Shown: piece by piece, positions 53,670 to 62,197 of the stretch
Position numbering within the stretch: the stretch's first letter is position 1
How the letters are laid out: every line of letters begins with the position of its first letter
DNA from: Corynebacterium occultum
GTDB taxonomy: Bacteria; Actinomycetota; Actinomycetes; Mycobacteriales; Mycobacteriaceae
Assembly (NCBI RefSeq): GCF_009734425.1
Contig: NZ_CP046455.1
Coordinates: forward strand, 1,302,001 to 1,366,000
Direction: 5' to 3'
DNA length: 64,000 bases
Translations under genes and position numbers: made by a program
The notes under the pieces: generated by a model
The model's input: the letters and a program-made list of their open reading frames with translations, nothing else
Databases searched by the model: none
What the model was told of the DNA's origin: nothing

Positions 53670-54626
53670 TTAGACGGGTTTGGTCTCCTCGAGCACCACG
53701 GACTCCTTCGGGCCGAAACGCTCGGCGATGATGAAGCCCAGCACCACCACAGCACCCAGAACGATCATGCCGACCACACCCCAGACTTGGCCAGAGGGGG
53801 CGAGCAGTTCCGCATCGGAGCTCTGCCACGGCCAGAGGGCACGCAGGGAACCGAGCATCAGGCCGGACATGAACACCAGGGTGACGGTGCGGTAATTTTC
53901 CAGAATCCAGGTCAGGGCCTTGATGAAGAGGATGACACCGAGCAGGGCGCCGAGGATGAACACACCGATGACATCCCACTCCCGGTTGGAGAGGGAGGAC
54001 ATGATCGGGGCGTAGAGGCCCACGGCGAGCAGGAAGAAGGAACCGGAGATGCCTGGCATCACCAGGGCGCAGACCGCGACGGCGGCGGCCAGGAAGATGA
54101 TGGTCAGGCTGGGGTTCTCCTGCGGTGCGGAAGTGAAGCCGGTGCCGATGAAGGAGATGACTGCACCGAAGATGAAGAGGAAGATCGCCAGCGGCAGCTT
54201 GCGGCGCAGATCTTTCGGATCCACCATGCCCAACGGCACCCAGATGGACATGGCGACCATGCCCAGGAAGAGGCCGCGGGCGATCTGCGGGTAGTCCTCC
54301 ACGAAGTTGGAGAGGACGGTGGACATGGTGAAGACCATGAAGACCATGCCGATGCCGACTGCGGCGAGGAAGAGCCAGTCCACCTTGGCGATGGCCAGGG
54401 ACAGGCGGGCGCGGTCCTTGACCGCGGTGCGCGCGACGTCAATAAGCGCGTTGCCGGTCGCCAGGGCCCGCTCATAGATGCCGACAACCAGTGCCACGGT
54501 GCCACCCGAGATGCCGGGGACAAGTTCGGCCATGCCGATCAGGGCACCCCGGATCAGGTTGGCAAGGGTACTGAGGAAGGTGTTTCTCGCCCGTCTCGGA
54601 TAGACGTGCTGTGGTGTGGTTGTCAT
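53670..54626 (-). CDS. DUF368 membrane protein (polyprenyl-phosphate translocase family)
   Basis: 318 residues, eight to nine hydrophobic segments with the two inverted-repeat signatures 'GMAELVPGISGGTVALV' and 'ALVMPGISGSFFLLAVG'. DUF368 proteins such as PopT recycle undecaprenyl phosphate across the membrane for wall synthesis in other bacteria; in Corynebacterium the carrier would be decaprenyl phosphate. The VTT-like protein at 6262 belongs to the other superfamily with this role. ATG 54626 precedes the basic N-terminus. Confidence 0.88.
   Translation of the reverse strand: MTTTPQHVYPRRARNTFLSTLANLIRGALIGMAELVPGISGGTVALVVGIYERALATGNALIDVARTAVKDRARLSLAIAKVDWLFLAAVGIGMVFMVFTMSTVLSNFVEDYPQIARGLFLGMVAMSIWVPLGMVDPKDLRRKLPLAIFLFIFGAVISFIGTGFTSAPQENPSLTIIFLAAAVAVCALVMPGISGSFFLLAVGLYAPIMSSLSNREWDVIGVFILGALLGVILFIKALTWILENYRTVTLVFMSGLMLGSLRALWPWQSSDAELLAPSGQVWGVVGMIVLGAVVVLGFIIAERFGPKESVVLEETKPV
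54436..54446 (+). repeat. Dispersed motif, one-mismatch copy (CGTCAATAAGC)
   Basis: Minus strand GCTTATTGACG, one mismatch to the core, continuing TCGCGCGC as in the extended consensus. Inside the DUF368 gene. Confidence 0.5.
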
Positions 54627-54748
54627 GTCTGGAGGAAGGTCCCGTTCTACTTGAATCGATGGTTGGGGATCGAACGGACAGTTTAGGCCACCAGTAGCCT
54701 GCGGGGGCAATGCAAAAATCTTCTCGAAGCCCCGGAGTGACGAAAAGC

Positions 54749-54781
54749 AGACCCGGGGACGCAGTGCACGTCCCCGGGTCT
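54749..54781. terminator. Bidirectional terminator
   Basis: AGACCCGGGGACG pairs perfectly with CGTCCCCGGGTCT around a 7-base loop. T-rich tails on both strands. It serves the minus-strand secreted-protein gene. Confidence 0.8.
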
Positions 54782-54815
54782 GTCCTTTTCCATGGTGTCT
54801 GAGTTGGTGTGTGGC

Positions 54816-55379
54816 CTAGCTGCTCATCAGGGTGCGCAGGCTGGAGGTCTTGCCGGGAGTGGAGGTGTCTCCGGAGCGCGGGGTGGTGTAGACGGCCTCC
54901 AGATAGGGGGTCTGATTCGCGCGGGGCTGCTCACAGAAGACTGCGACAGCCGGGACGATGGCGTTGCTGCCCAGCGGGACGCTGTCGGTGGTGGTGTCAC
55001 CTTCGGCGAAGTAGCCGATGTGCTTGTAGGTGCGACGGGAATCCAGGAAGGTGTTGTCACGCCAGTCAGCGTTGATCTCGTCGTAGACACGCTTCTGATC
55101 CTCGGCTGTGGAGGCATCGGCGATCTGGGTTTCGATGCCGCGGATCACGTGCTCGGCGCCGACCATCGCACGGCACTCGACCACACCCTCGCCCCCGGTG
55201 TACTCGTGATCGGAGGTGAAGGTGACCTTGATGCGGTCTCCGGTGCCGGTCACGGAGACCTTGGAATCGGTGTCGAGGTGGAGATAGTCGTTCTCCGCTG
55301 CGTTGGCTGCGGTTGCGGTGGTGACGGTCAGGACGGATGCAGTGGCGGCCACGATCAGGGCCTTAGTGAGTTTGTGCAT
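54816..55379 (-). CDS. Small secreted protein, function unknown
   Basis: 187 residues. Clear signal peptide ('LIVAATASVLTVTTATAANA', cut after ANA). The mature part is polar and contains two Cys ('VVECRAMVG', 'AVFCEQPRA') likely to form a disulfide. No family recognised. Two inverted repeats lie upstream (55396-55415 and 55432-55457), so expression is probably controlled. Confidence 0.8.
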   Translation of the reverse strand: MHKLTKALIVAATASVLTVTTATAANAAENDYLHLDTDSKVSVTGTGDRIKVTFTSDHEYTGGEGVVECRAMVGAEHVIRGIETQIADASTAEDQKRVYDEINADWRDNTFLDSRRTYKHIGYFAEGDTTTDSVPLGSNAIVPAVAVFCEQPRANQTPYLEAVYTTPRSGDTSTPGKTSSLRTLMSS

Positions 55380-55395
55380 GCCACCATTTGTAGCT

Positions 55396-55415
55396 GAGAA
55401 AGAAATTAGTTTCTC
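55396..55415. promoter_or_regulatory. Inverted repeat 1 upstream of the secreted-protein gene
   Basis: GAGAAA-N8-TTTCTC, perfect 6-bp arms, 17 bases before the start codon. Confidence 0.45.
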
Positions 55416-55431
55416 GTCTTCAAGTAAGCCT

Positions 55432-55457
55432 TTTCATTAACTTCAATCTTAATGAAA
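55432..55457. promoter_or_regulatory. Inverted repeat 2 upstream of the secreted-protein gene
   Basis: TTTCATTAA-N8-TTAATGAAA, perfect 9-bp arms in an otherwise irregular AT-rich block. Same 8-base spacer as repeat 1. The regulator is unknown; it does not match a DtxR box. Confidence 0.6.
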
Positions 55458-55890
55458 TCTCAGCAATGGGGGCATTTAAGGTATGACCTTAGGGGTTGTG
55501 CTGCGAGGTGGGGATTGATGTTTTAGTGTGGACAATTCACATTTCCCGGGATGAGGTGGTGCCGGAGTGGGATAAATGCAGCTCAAGGTGAGTTTTTTGG
55601 GGCTCGGGCGGATAATTTACGGAGAGGGTGGGCGGTTGTGGCGGCCGGAAAGTTTCCTGGCGTCACCCCCACCTGGCTGGTGGCGGGGGAGGTTAGGTCT
55701 GGCGCGAATGGGGGCAGCTGTCGGGGGTGGCGGAAGTCCTCGTTGTCGGGGTCATTTTAGCTGCTAAAGTATGGTGTCGAAGAAAATGGGGGCAGGGGTT
55801 ATGGGTGTTTCCCCCAATTGGGGTTGCAAAAATTGGGTGAGAATGTATGGGTGACGTCTGAATCGGGGGCAGGGCTTGTGGGTTACTCAG
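55458..55890. other. Intergenic stretch, no gene seen
   Basis: G-rich on the plus strand with repeated 'GGGGGCAG'-like words and short frames that lack ribosome binding sites. In C. glutamicum ATCC 13032 a prophage lies close upstream of polA, to my recollection; nothing phage-like is visible here. Confidence 0.45.
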
Positions 55891-55900
55891 ACAATGAAGA

Positions 55901-55944
55901 AGCCCATCTGTCTTCCTCAGGTGGGTGGGAAAGGCGGATGGGCT
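55901..55944 (-). terminator. Terminator of the 94-aa secreted protein gene
   Basis: AGCCCATC / GATGGGCT arms with a 28-base interior; a short T-containing tail on the minus strand. Confidence 0.5.
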
Positions 55945-55960
55945 GTTTATCTCCGCAGGT

Positions 55961-56245
55961 TTAGCGCAGCGCACCGGTGATCGTGGTGATGATGATGCCG
56001 AGCAAGGTCGTCACCACAGCGCCGATCAGCCAGTCCTTGCCCAGATCGGAACTACCCTGCTGCAATTCCGCCTCAGTGCCCGCACCCTCCTGGAGATCAT
56101 CCACGGCACTGCTGCCGATCTTGAACTCCGCCGGCAGGGTCTCCAACGAACCCTGGACCTCCTCGGAGCTTTGGGCGTGGGCAACCGGAAGGGTGCCGAG
56201 CGTCAGGGTTGCAGCGGTGGCCAGGGCAATGAGGGAACGACGCAT
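55961..56245 (-). CDS. Small secreted or membrane-anchored protein (94 aa)
   Basis: Signal peptide ('LIALATAATLTLGTLPVAHA'), a Glu/Gln/Ser-rich middle of about 45 residues, and a C-terminal hydrophobic helix ('WLIGAVVTTLLGIIITTITGAL'). The build resembles small corynebacterial surface or pore-forming peptides, but no family is recognised. GGAGC-type ribosome binding site before ATG 56245. Confidence 0.7.
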   Translation of the reverse strand: MRRSLIALATAATLTLGTLPVAHAQSSEEVQGSLETLPAEFKIGSSAVDDLQEGAGTEAELQQGSSDLGKDWLIGAVVTTLLGIIITTITGALR

Positions 56246-56382
56246 GGAAAAGGCTCCTTGATAAATCCGTGGTGAAGCTTGTGGGTGGTGCTTTCAGTGG
56301 ATAAGGGTAGTCTGCCGCGGATGGAGGGTGGGTGTGGGATGCAGTACCCGACCCGGTCACCCCTTGAGGGTAGCTAAGGGAA

Positions 56383-56422
56383 AACCCCTCCTGGCAGGAA
56401 GATCTTCCTGCCAGGAGGGGTT
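56383..56422 (-). terminator. Terminator of the tRNA at 56426
   Basis: A perfect 40-bp palindrome (AACCCCTCCTGGCAGGAAGA and its complement) followed on the minus strand by TTTTCCC. It begins 4 bases after the tRNA CCA end. Confidence 0.9.
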
Positions 56423-56425
56423 ATA

Positions 56426-56502
56426 TGGTGCCCCAGGTGGGACTCGAACCCACACTGGACGGGTTTTGAATCCGTTGCCTCTGCCAATTGGGCTACTAGG
56501 GC
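56426..56502 (-). tRNA. tRNA with anticodon CAA (Leu) but short variable loop
   Basis: 77 bases including an encoded CCA. Acceptor GCCCTAG/CTGGGGC, discriminator A, anticodon loop TTCAAAA giving CAA, T-loop GGGTTCGAGTCCC. A leucine tRNA should be class II with a long variable arm; this one has only 4-5 bases there and a mismatch at the base of the anticodon stem. See findings. Confidence 0.85.
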
Positions 56503-56654
56503 TTAATTCCAGGTTGTGATGGAGAGTTTAGACCAGCTCGAGTTTAGGGCGCCAATCACCCACCCGGAAAGCCCCCTGCAGCGGGCGGAAGGCGGCGTTA
56601 AAGTGGCGGTACACTAGGGGGGAAACTAATCCTGGTGTGCTCGTGTGGGGGAAG

Positions 56655-57494
56655 ATGATGCGGACGATAGTGATCACCGGAGCCAGTGATGGAATCGGTG
56701 CCGAAGCAGCCCGGCAGCTATCAGAAGCCACCGTAGATAAAGATCAGCAGCTGGTCCTGATCGGCCGTTCCCCGGAGAAGACCCGCCGTATCGCGGAAGA
56801 ACTCGGGGCAGCCCACCATCTGGTCGACTACACCAGCCTGGATTCCGTCAGGGTGCTGGCAGCTACCCTCAATGAGAAATATGGGCGCATCGATGTGCTG
56901 GCCAATAATGCCGGGGGAGTGTTCAGTGGCCCGGTCCGCACCGTCGATGGTTTCGAGCGCACCTTCCAGGTCAATTATCTGGCACCTTTTCTGCTGACCC
57001 ATCTGCTGATGGAGAAGCTGATGAGCAGTCAGGCGAATGTGGTCTTCAACTCCAGCTTCACCTCCTGGATGATGGGGAAGATTGATCTCCATGACCTCAG
57101 TGGCTGGGGAAATTTCAGCATCAACCAGGCTTATGCCAACTCCAAGTTGGCGGTCAACATCTTCAGTGAGCAACTGCATCAGCGCTATCACCGGCAGGGG
57201 ATCTCCACTGTGTCCTTTTCCCCGGGGATGGTGGCCACCAATGTGGTTCGGGAATCCGGTTATGAGCCTGGCCCGAGGCTGAAGAAACTGGCGGCACCCT
57301 TTCTCACCCCACTGGATCGTGCCGGTGGCCGCCTGGCGTATTTCATCAGCGGTGAACCGGGCCGGGACTGGGAGTCAGGAAAATTCTATGGCTCGAACCT
57401 CAAGCCCGGTCGCCACACTAAACTCTCTCAGAGCCCCCGCCTTTCGGAACGGGTCTGGGAGCTCAGTTCTCAGATGCTGGCCATTCGCTGGTGA
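56655..57494 (+). CDS. Short-chain dehydrogenase/reductase
   Basis: 279 residues. NAD(P)-binding 'TGASDGIGAEAARQL', 'NNAGG' after 'IDVLA', and the catalytic Tyr-x3-Lys in 'NQAYANSKLAVNIF'. The long C-terminal part resembles retinol-dehydrogenase/protochlorophyllide-reductase-like SDRs. Substrate unknown. ATG 56655 with GGGGAAG upstream. polA follows on the same strand with its own promoter. Confidence 0.88.
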   Translation: MMRTIVITGASDGIGAEAARQLSEATVDKDQQLVLIGRSPEKTRRIAEELGAAHHLVDYTSLDSVRVLAATLNEKYGRIDVLANNAGGVFSGPVRTVDGFERTFQVNYLAPFLLTHLLMEKLMSSQANVVFNSSFTSWMMGKIDLHDLSGWGNFSINQAYANSKLAVNIFSEQLHQRYHRQGISTVSFSPGMVATNVVRESGYEPGPRLKKLAAPFLTPLDRAGGRLAYFISGEPGRDWESGKFYGSNLKPGRHTKLSQSPRLSERVWELSSQMLAIRW

Positions 57495-57564
57495 GCCGTG
57501 GGGAAGCGGCGTTCGGTAATACCCCTGCCCCGCTGGGTCCTCCCCTTGACCTAGACTCGGCAGG

Positions 57565-60267
57565 GTGAGTGAGAACACCGATCTGAACACGACTGACAGC
57601 ACCGGCGAGCGGCCGCGCCTCCTGCTCATCGACGGCCATTCGATGGCTTTCCGGGCATTCTTCGCGCTGCCGGCCGAGAACTTCTCCACGACCGGCGGGC
57701 AACACACCAACGCCGTCTACGGCTTTCTCTCGATGCTGGCCAATATCCTCAAGGAGGAGCAGCCGAGCCATGTCGGCATCGCCTTCGACGTGGGGCGGAA
57801 GACTTTCCGCACCGATCTTTTCCCGGCGTACAAGGCTCAGCGTGAGGCCACCCCGGAGGAGTTCAAGGGGCAGGTCGGCCTGATCAAGGAGGTGCTGGAA
57901 TCCCTCGGCATCACCACCATGGAGCAGGAAAATTATGAGGCCGATGACATCATCGGCACTCTGGTCACCCAGGCCCGATCCAACTATGAGACGGTCATCG
58001 TCACCGGTGACCGTGACTACCTGCAGCTGGTCGATGAGAACACCACCGTGCTCTACCCGATGCGTGGGGTGTCCACCCTGCATCGCTTCACCCCGGCGGC
58101 AGTGGAGGAGAAGTACGGCCTGACCCCGCAGCAGTACCCGGATTTCGCGGCCCTGCGGGGCGATCCCTCCGATAACCTGCCAGGTGTTCCCCGCGTTGGT
58201 GAGAAGACCGCCACCAAGTGGATTCTGGAGTACGGCTCCCTGGACAATCTGCTGGATAATGCCGACAACATCAAGGGGTTGGCAGGTGAGAACCTCAGGG
58301 AGCGAATCGACCAGGTTCGGATGAACCGTGATCTGACGGCCATGGTCACCGACATGGATCTGCCGCTCGGGCCAGATGATCTGGTTCCGGGTGAGGCGAA
58401 TGTCGCCGCTATCGCCGAGCGTTTCGATGAGCTGCAGTTCGGCACCAGCCTGCGGGAACGCATCCTCGCCTCCGTCAACGCGGACAATGGCGCCCAGGTC
58501 GAGCCGGTCCCAGCCGCTGAGGTCACCATCGACACCGGTTCGCTGGCCGAGTGGCTGACTGCCCGTGAGGGACAGCCCCTGGCCATGGCGGTTGCTGGTG
58601 TCGGCACGCCCGCCAGCGGTGACGCGGACGCCCTGGCGCTTATCGACGTCGCGCACCACGCCTTCGCCGCCGATCTCGCCGAGATCAGCCCGGCGGAGGA
58701 AAAGGTCCTGGCACAGTGGTTGAGTTCCGAATCCCCGAAGATCCTGCACGAGGCCAAGTCCGTCTTCCACATGCTCGCCGGCCGTGGTTTCGAACTGAAC
58801 GGCATCAGCCATGACACCGCCATCGCCGGTTACCTGTTGCGGCCTGGCCAGCGCACCTATGAACTCAAGGATGTCTACCAGCGTCACCTCCAACGCCAGC
58901 TGTCCGACCCGGAGGAAGCCGCCACCGGACAACTCAGTCTGTTGGACAGCGGGGAAGCCTCCCGCGCCCTGGTCGATCAGGCCCTGGCCATCCTGGAGCT
59001 GGCGGAGGAGCTGACTGTCCTGCTCCAGGAGATCGACAGTTTCGAGCTCTACGCCGACCTGGAACTGCCCCTGGTGGGGATCCTGGCACGCATGGAGGCC
59101 GCCGGCATCAAGGTGGATGTGCCCACCCTGGAGGAACAGCTGGAAAGCTTCGTGGAACAGGTTGCCGAGGAAGAGTCCGCCGCCCGGGAGCTGGCCGGTG
59201 ACCCCAGCCTCAACCTCTCCAGCCCCAAGCAGCTGCAGGTTGTCCTCTTCGAAACCTTCGGCATGCCCAAAACCAAGAAGACGAAGACCGGTTACTCCAC
59301 CGCGGCCAAGGAGATTGAAGCTCTCGCGGTCAAGCATCCCCACCCCTTCCTTGACCACCTCCTGGCACATCGCGAGTACCAGAAGATGAAGACCACCCTG
59401 GAAGGGTTGATCAAGACCGTCAACGGTGACGGGCGAATCCATACCACCTTCAACCAGACGGTGGCCTCTACGGGGCGACTCTCCTCCACGGACCCGAACC
59501 TGCAGAACATCCCGGTACGTACCCCGGCGGGCCGGAAGATCCGCTCCGCCTTCGTGGTCGGCGAGGGCTATGAAACCCTGCTCACCGCCGACTACTCCCA
59601 GATCGAGATGCGCGTGATGGCACACCTCTCCGGCGACCCGGGGCTGGTGGAGGCCTACCAGGCGGGCGAGGACCTCCACAATTACGTCGGCTCCAAGGTC
59701 TTCGACGTGCCCATCGACGGGGTCACCCCGGAACTGCGCCGCCGCGTGAAGGCCATGTCCTATGGCCTGGTTTATGGACTCTCCGCCTTCGGTCTCTCCC
59801 AACAGCTCAATATCTCCCCGGCGGAAGCCAAGCAGACGATGGAGAGCTACTTCGAACGCTTCGGTGGGGTCAAACGTTACCTCGCCGAGGTGGTCGATGA
59901 AGCCCGCCAGGTTGGCTACACCTCAACGCTCTTCGGACGTCGCCGCTACCTTCCGGAGCTGACCTCCGATAACCGCGTGGCCCGGGAGAATGCCGAACGT
60001 GCCGCCCTCAACGCCCCGATTCAGGGTACCGCGGCTGACATCATCAAGGTCGCCATGATCCGCGTGGACCGTGAACTGCGCAAGGCCCAGGTCACGTCCC
60101 GGGTGCTGCTCCAGGTCCATGATGAACTGGTCGTAGAGGTCTCCCCGGGTGAGCTGGAACAGGTCCGGGGCATCGTGGAAAAGGAGATGGACTCCGCGAT
60201 CACTCTGGCGGTGCCGCTCGAGGTGTCTGCCGGGCATGGATTGAACTGGGACAACGCCGCGCACTAG
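57565..60267 (+). CDS. polA: DNA polymerase I
   Basis: 900 residues. N-terminal 5'-3' exonuclease ('LLIDGHSMAFRAFF', 'EADDIIGTL', 'VTGDRDYLQL', helix-hairpin-helix 'GVPRVGEKTA'), a middle 3'-5' exonuclease-like domain in which the D-x-E proofreading residues are not evident, as in other actinobacteria, and a polymerase domain with motif A 'ADYSQIEMRVMAHLSGD', O-helix 'RRVKAMSYGLVYGLSAFG' and motif C 'QVHDELVVEV'. GTG 57565 is 7 bases after TAGACT (57552-57557), leaderless. A dispersed-motif copy lies in the degenerate exonuclease region. Confidence 0.96.
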   Translation: MSENTDLNTTDSTGERPRLLLIDGHSMAFRAFFALPAENFSTTGGQHTNAVYGFLSMLANILKEEQPSHVGIAFDVGRKTFRTDLFPAYKAQREATPEEFKGQVGLIKEVLESLGITTMEQENYEADDIIGTLVTQARSNYETVIVTGDRDYLQLVDENTTVLYPMRGVSTLHRFTPAAVEEKYGLTPQQYPDFAALRGDPSDNLPGVPRVGEKTATKWILEYGSLDNLLDNADNIKGLAGENLRERIDQVRMNRDLTAMVTDMDLPLGPDDLVPGEANVAAIAERFDELQFGTSLRERILASVNADNGAQVEPVPAAEVTIDTGSLAEWLTAREGQPLAMAVAGVGTPASGDADALALIDVAHHAFAADLAEISPAEEKVLAQWLSSESPKILHEAKSVFHMLAGRGFELNGISHDTAIAGYLLRPGQRTYELKDVYQRHLQRQLSDPEEAATGQLSLLDSGEASRALVDQALAILELAEELTVLLQEIDSFELYADLELPLVGILARMEAAGIKVDVPTLEEQLESFVEQVAEEESAARELAGDPSLNLSSPKQLQVVLFETFGMPKTKKTKTGYSTAAKEIEALAVKHPHPFLDHLLAHREYQKMKTTLEGLIKTVNGDGRIHTTFNQTVASTGRLSSTDPNLQNIPVRTPAGRKIRSAFVVGEGYETLLTADYSQIEMRVMAHLSGDPGLVEAYQAGEDLHNYVGSKVFDVPIDGVTPELRRRVKAMSYGLVYGLSAFGLSQQLNISPAEAKQTMESYFERFGGVKRYLAEVVDEARQVGYTSTLFGRRRYLPELTSDNRVARENAERAALNAPIQGTAADIIKVAMIRVDRELRKAQVTSRVLLQVHDELVVEVSPGELEQVRGIVEKEMDSAITLAVPLEVSAGHGLNWDNAAH
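58638..58649 (-). repeat. Dispersed motif copy GCTTATCGACGT
   Basis: Exact 11-mer in polA, encoding 'LIDV', extended to GCTTATCGACGTCGCG. See findings. Confidence 0.85.
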
Positions 60268-60381
60268 AGTATCGATGGGCGGGGACGGGGTGGTTGCCTG
60301 GGTTTGAGGCGGGAATTTTTAGAAAAATTGATAAATTCATGATATGAAAATAGTTCTTTCCTACGAACCGTGAGGAATGTA

Positions 60382-61335
60382 ATGCTCAATTTCCAGCGTG
60401 TGGCTGCTGTCGGCCTTGGTGCAGCAGTGGTGGCGACTGCTCTGACCCCCGCGGCCAATGCGATGATCGCGCCCAGGGACGTGGTCATCGTCATGGACAC
60501 CACTTCATCCATGCGCAACGAGATCGCCTGGGCCAAGGAGGATGCCCGGGACATCGCCCAGCAGGTGCTCTCATCCCACCCGGATTCGCGGGTTGGCTTC
60601 GTGCAGTACAAGGACTGGGCCAGCCCGATGCCCAATGGCAGGGGCCAGCTGGCCGGGGCTGTTTCTGAGTTGCCGCTAACCAGAAATGCCGCTGAATTCA
60701 CCTCGGTGGTGGCTTCGTTGAGGACTGATGATCCGGGTAACACCAGCATCCCGGAAGCAGTCTATTCCGGCATCCTGGTTGCGGTGGACCAGCAACCCTG
60801 GCGCGAGAACGTGGGGCGAAACATCATCGTTATCGGTGATGCCCCAGCGGATGACCCGGAATACAAGACCTGCCTGAGCAAACAGGATGTGATCGCCGCC
60901 CTGGATCCCCGGGACCTGAGCATTCGGATCAATCAGGACCACGGTTTCGGTTATAACCCTAACCGCAACGTGGCGGACTGTACCCGGGAGATGCCGGCAG
61001 GCCCTTCCATTCCGCTCAACGGGGAGAAGCAGCAGCTGATGAAGCCCCGGGTGGACATCCTCTCCCCGGATGGTGACCCCGGCCCGGAGCTCAGGGAGAT
61101 CGCGCAAACCTATGGCGGTAAGAGCTACGAGTACGGCGATAATCCGACCTGGGGAATCACTGATGTGCTCGATGACATCTACATCGGTGGCTCGCCCCTG
61201 ATCTCGGGGAGTTCCGGAAGCTCCCAGATCACCCTGGATGATGCCAACAGCTGGATTACGGCACTTTCCGCCATCATCGGCACCCTGACCGGTCTGGCGG
61301 GGATACTCGGCCCGCTGCTTCGTCAGTTCGCCTAA
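60382..61335 (+). CDS. Secreted von Willebrand factor A-domain protein
   Basis: 317 residues. Signal peptide to about 'ANA', then a VWA domain with a MIDAS-like 'VMDTTSSM' (DxTxS), later 'RTDDPGNT' and 'IIVIGDAPADD'. A C-terminal hydrophobic segment ('WITALSAIIGTLTGLAGILGPLL') could anchor it. VWA proteins bind metal and protein ligands outside the cell; partner unknown. GAGG before ATG 60382 supports this start over GTG 60370. Its stop overlaps the stop of the convergent methyltransferase gene. Confidence 0.82.
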   Translation: MLNFQRVAAVGLGAAVVATALTPAANAMIAPRDVVIVMDTTSSMRNEIAWAKEDARDIAQQVLSSHPDSRVGFVQYKDWASPMPNGRGQLAGAVSELPLTRNAAEFTSVVASLRTDDPGNTSIPEAVYSGILVAVDQQPWRENVGRNIIVIGDAPADDPEYKTCLSKQDVIAALDPRDLSIRINQDHGFGYNPNRNVADCTREMPAGPSIPLNGEKQQLMKPRVDILSPDGDPGPELREIAQTYGGKSYEYGDNPTWGITDVLDDIYIGGSPLISGSSGSSQITLDDANSWITALSAIIGTLTGLAGILGPLLRQFA

Positions 61336-62099
61336 TACGGTAACCGGGCAGTGAAGATCGCGGTGCCGGGGAAGATCCGCCCCCGCTCCGGAGACCACTG
61401 ACCCCAATTCTGGGTCAGCTCTTCGGGCCACTCCGGTTCAAGCATGTCTTCGATGATGAAACCGGCTTTTCCCAACGCCCGGATGTGATCGCCGACCTTG
61501 TGCTGGAATTCGGCGTAGGTGGGGGTGCCCGCCTCATCGAATTCGGTGTAGCCCTCCTCGAAGTAGCTGGCGTAGACCTGGAAGGAATTCGGGTCATCGA
61601 CGAAGATCCACCGCATCGGATGGTTGACCGAATAAACGAAACGTCCACCCGGAACCAGTACCCGTGACACCTCGGCGAAGAGGGCGTCCAGGTCACGGAT
61701 GAAGGGGATGGCCCCGAAGGCGGAGAAGGCCACTTCGAAGGAATGGTCCAGGTAGGGAAGGTGCAGGGCATCGGCCTGTACCAGGTGGGCCCCATGATTC
61801 TTGCCCGCCCGGGCCAGCATGCCGGCGGAGAGATCGAAGGCGGTGATGAACCCGACCCCGTCCTCCGCCAACCAGCGGGAACAGGGTGCGGAGCCACAGC
61901 CGATCTCCAGAACTCGGGACTCCGAGACATCACCGAGTAGCCTGACTTCGCCTTCTGTAAGCATCTCGGGGCACCAATTGAAACCCTGTAGATATTCCGG
62001 GTGGGCCCGGTGGTAATCCTCGGCATCGCTATCCCAGTGAAAGCGGTTTGCACGTGCGATTTCCGGGGCTGAAGGGGGTGGTGGGAAAGAGTTCGACAT
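61332..62099 (-). CDS. Class I SAM-dependent methyltransferase
   Basis: 255 residues. 'WDSDAEDYHRAHPEYL' N-terminus, SAM motif I 'VLEIGCGSAPCSRWLA' (about 68), 'AFDLSAGMLARA', 'LVQADALHLPYLDHSFEVAFSAFGAIPF' (broken here). It resembles a widespread actinobacterial methyltransferase near polA and rpsA; substrate unknown. ATG 62099 has TAGAAT 7 bases upstream on the minus strand (leaderless). Confidence 0.88.
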   Translation of the reverse strand: MSNSFPPPPSAPEIARANRFHWDSDAEDYHRAHPEYLQGFNWCPEMLTEGEVRLLGDVSESRVLEIGCGSAPCSRWLAEDGVGFITAFDLSAGMLARAGKNHGAHLVQADALHLPYLDHSFEVAFSAFGAIPFIRDLDALFAEVSRVLVPGGRFVYSVNHPMRWIFVDDPNSFQVYASYFEEGYTEFDEAGTPTYAEFQHKVGDHIRALGKAGFIIEDMLEPEWPEELTQNWGQWSPERGRIFPGTAIFTARLPY

Positions 62100-62136
62100 G
62101 ATGAAGATTCTATTTGCCTGCGCTGGGAAAACCCAC

Positions 62137-62142
62137 TATGGT
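62137..62142 (+). promoter_or_regulatory. Predicted rpsA -10 element
   Basis: TATGGT; transcription from about 62149 would give a leader of about 148 bases before rpsA, long for this genome and holding a short ORF. Confidence 0.4.
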
Positions 62143-62197
62143 TTAGGAAGCGTATCCACGCCCTGGAGGGTGCCCGGTCTTAATAGGAGGACTTGGC

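Noticed and set aside
57463..59802. 779-codon minus-strand ORF opposite polA, and 62291-63772 opposite rpsA
   Set aside because: Same shadow effect; polA and rpsA motifs are complete on the plus strand.
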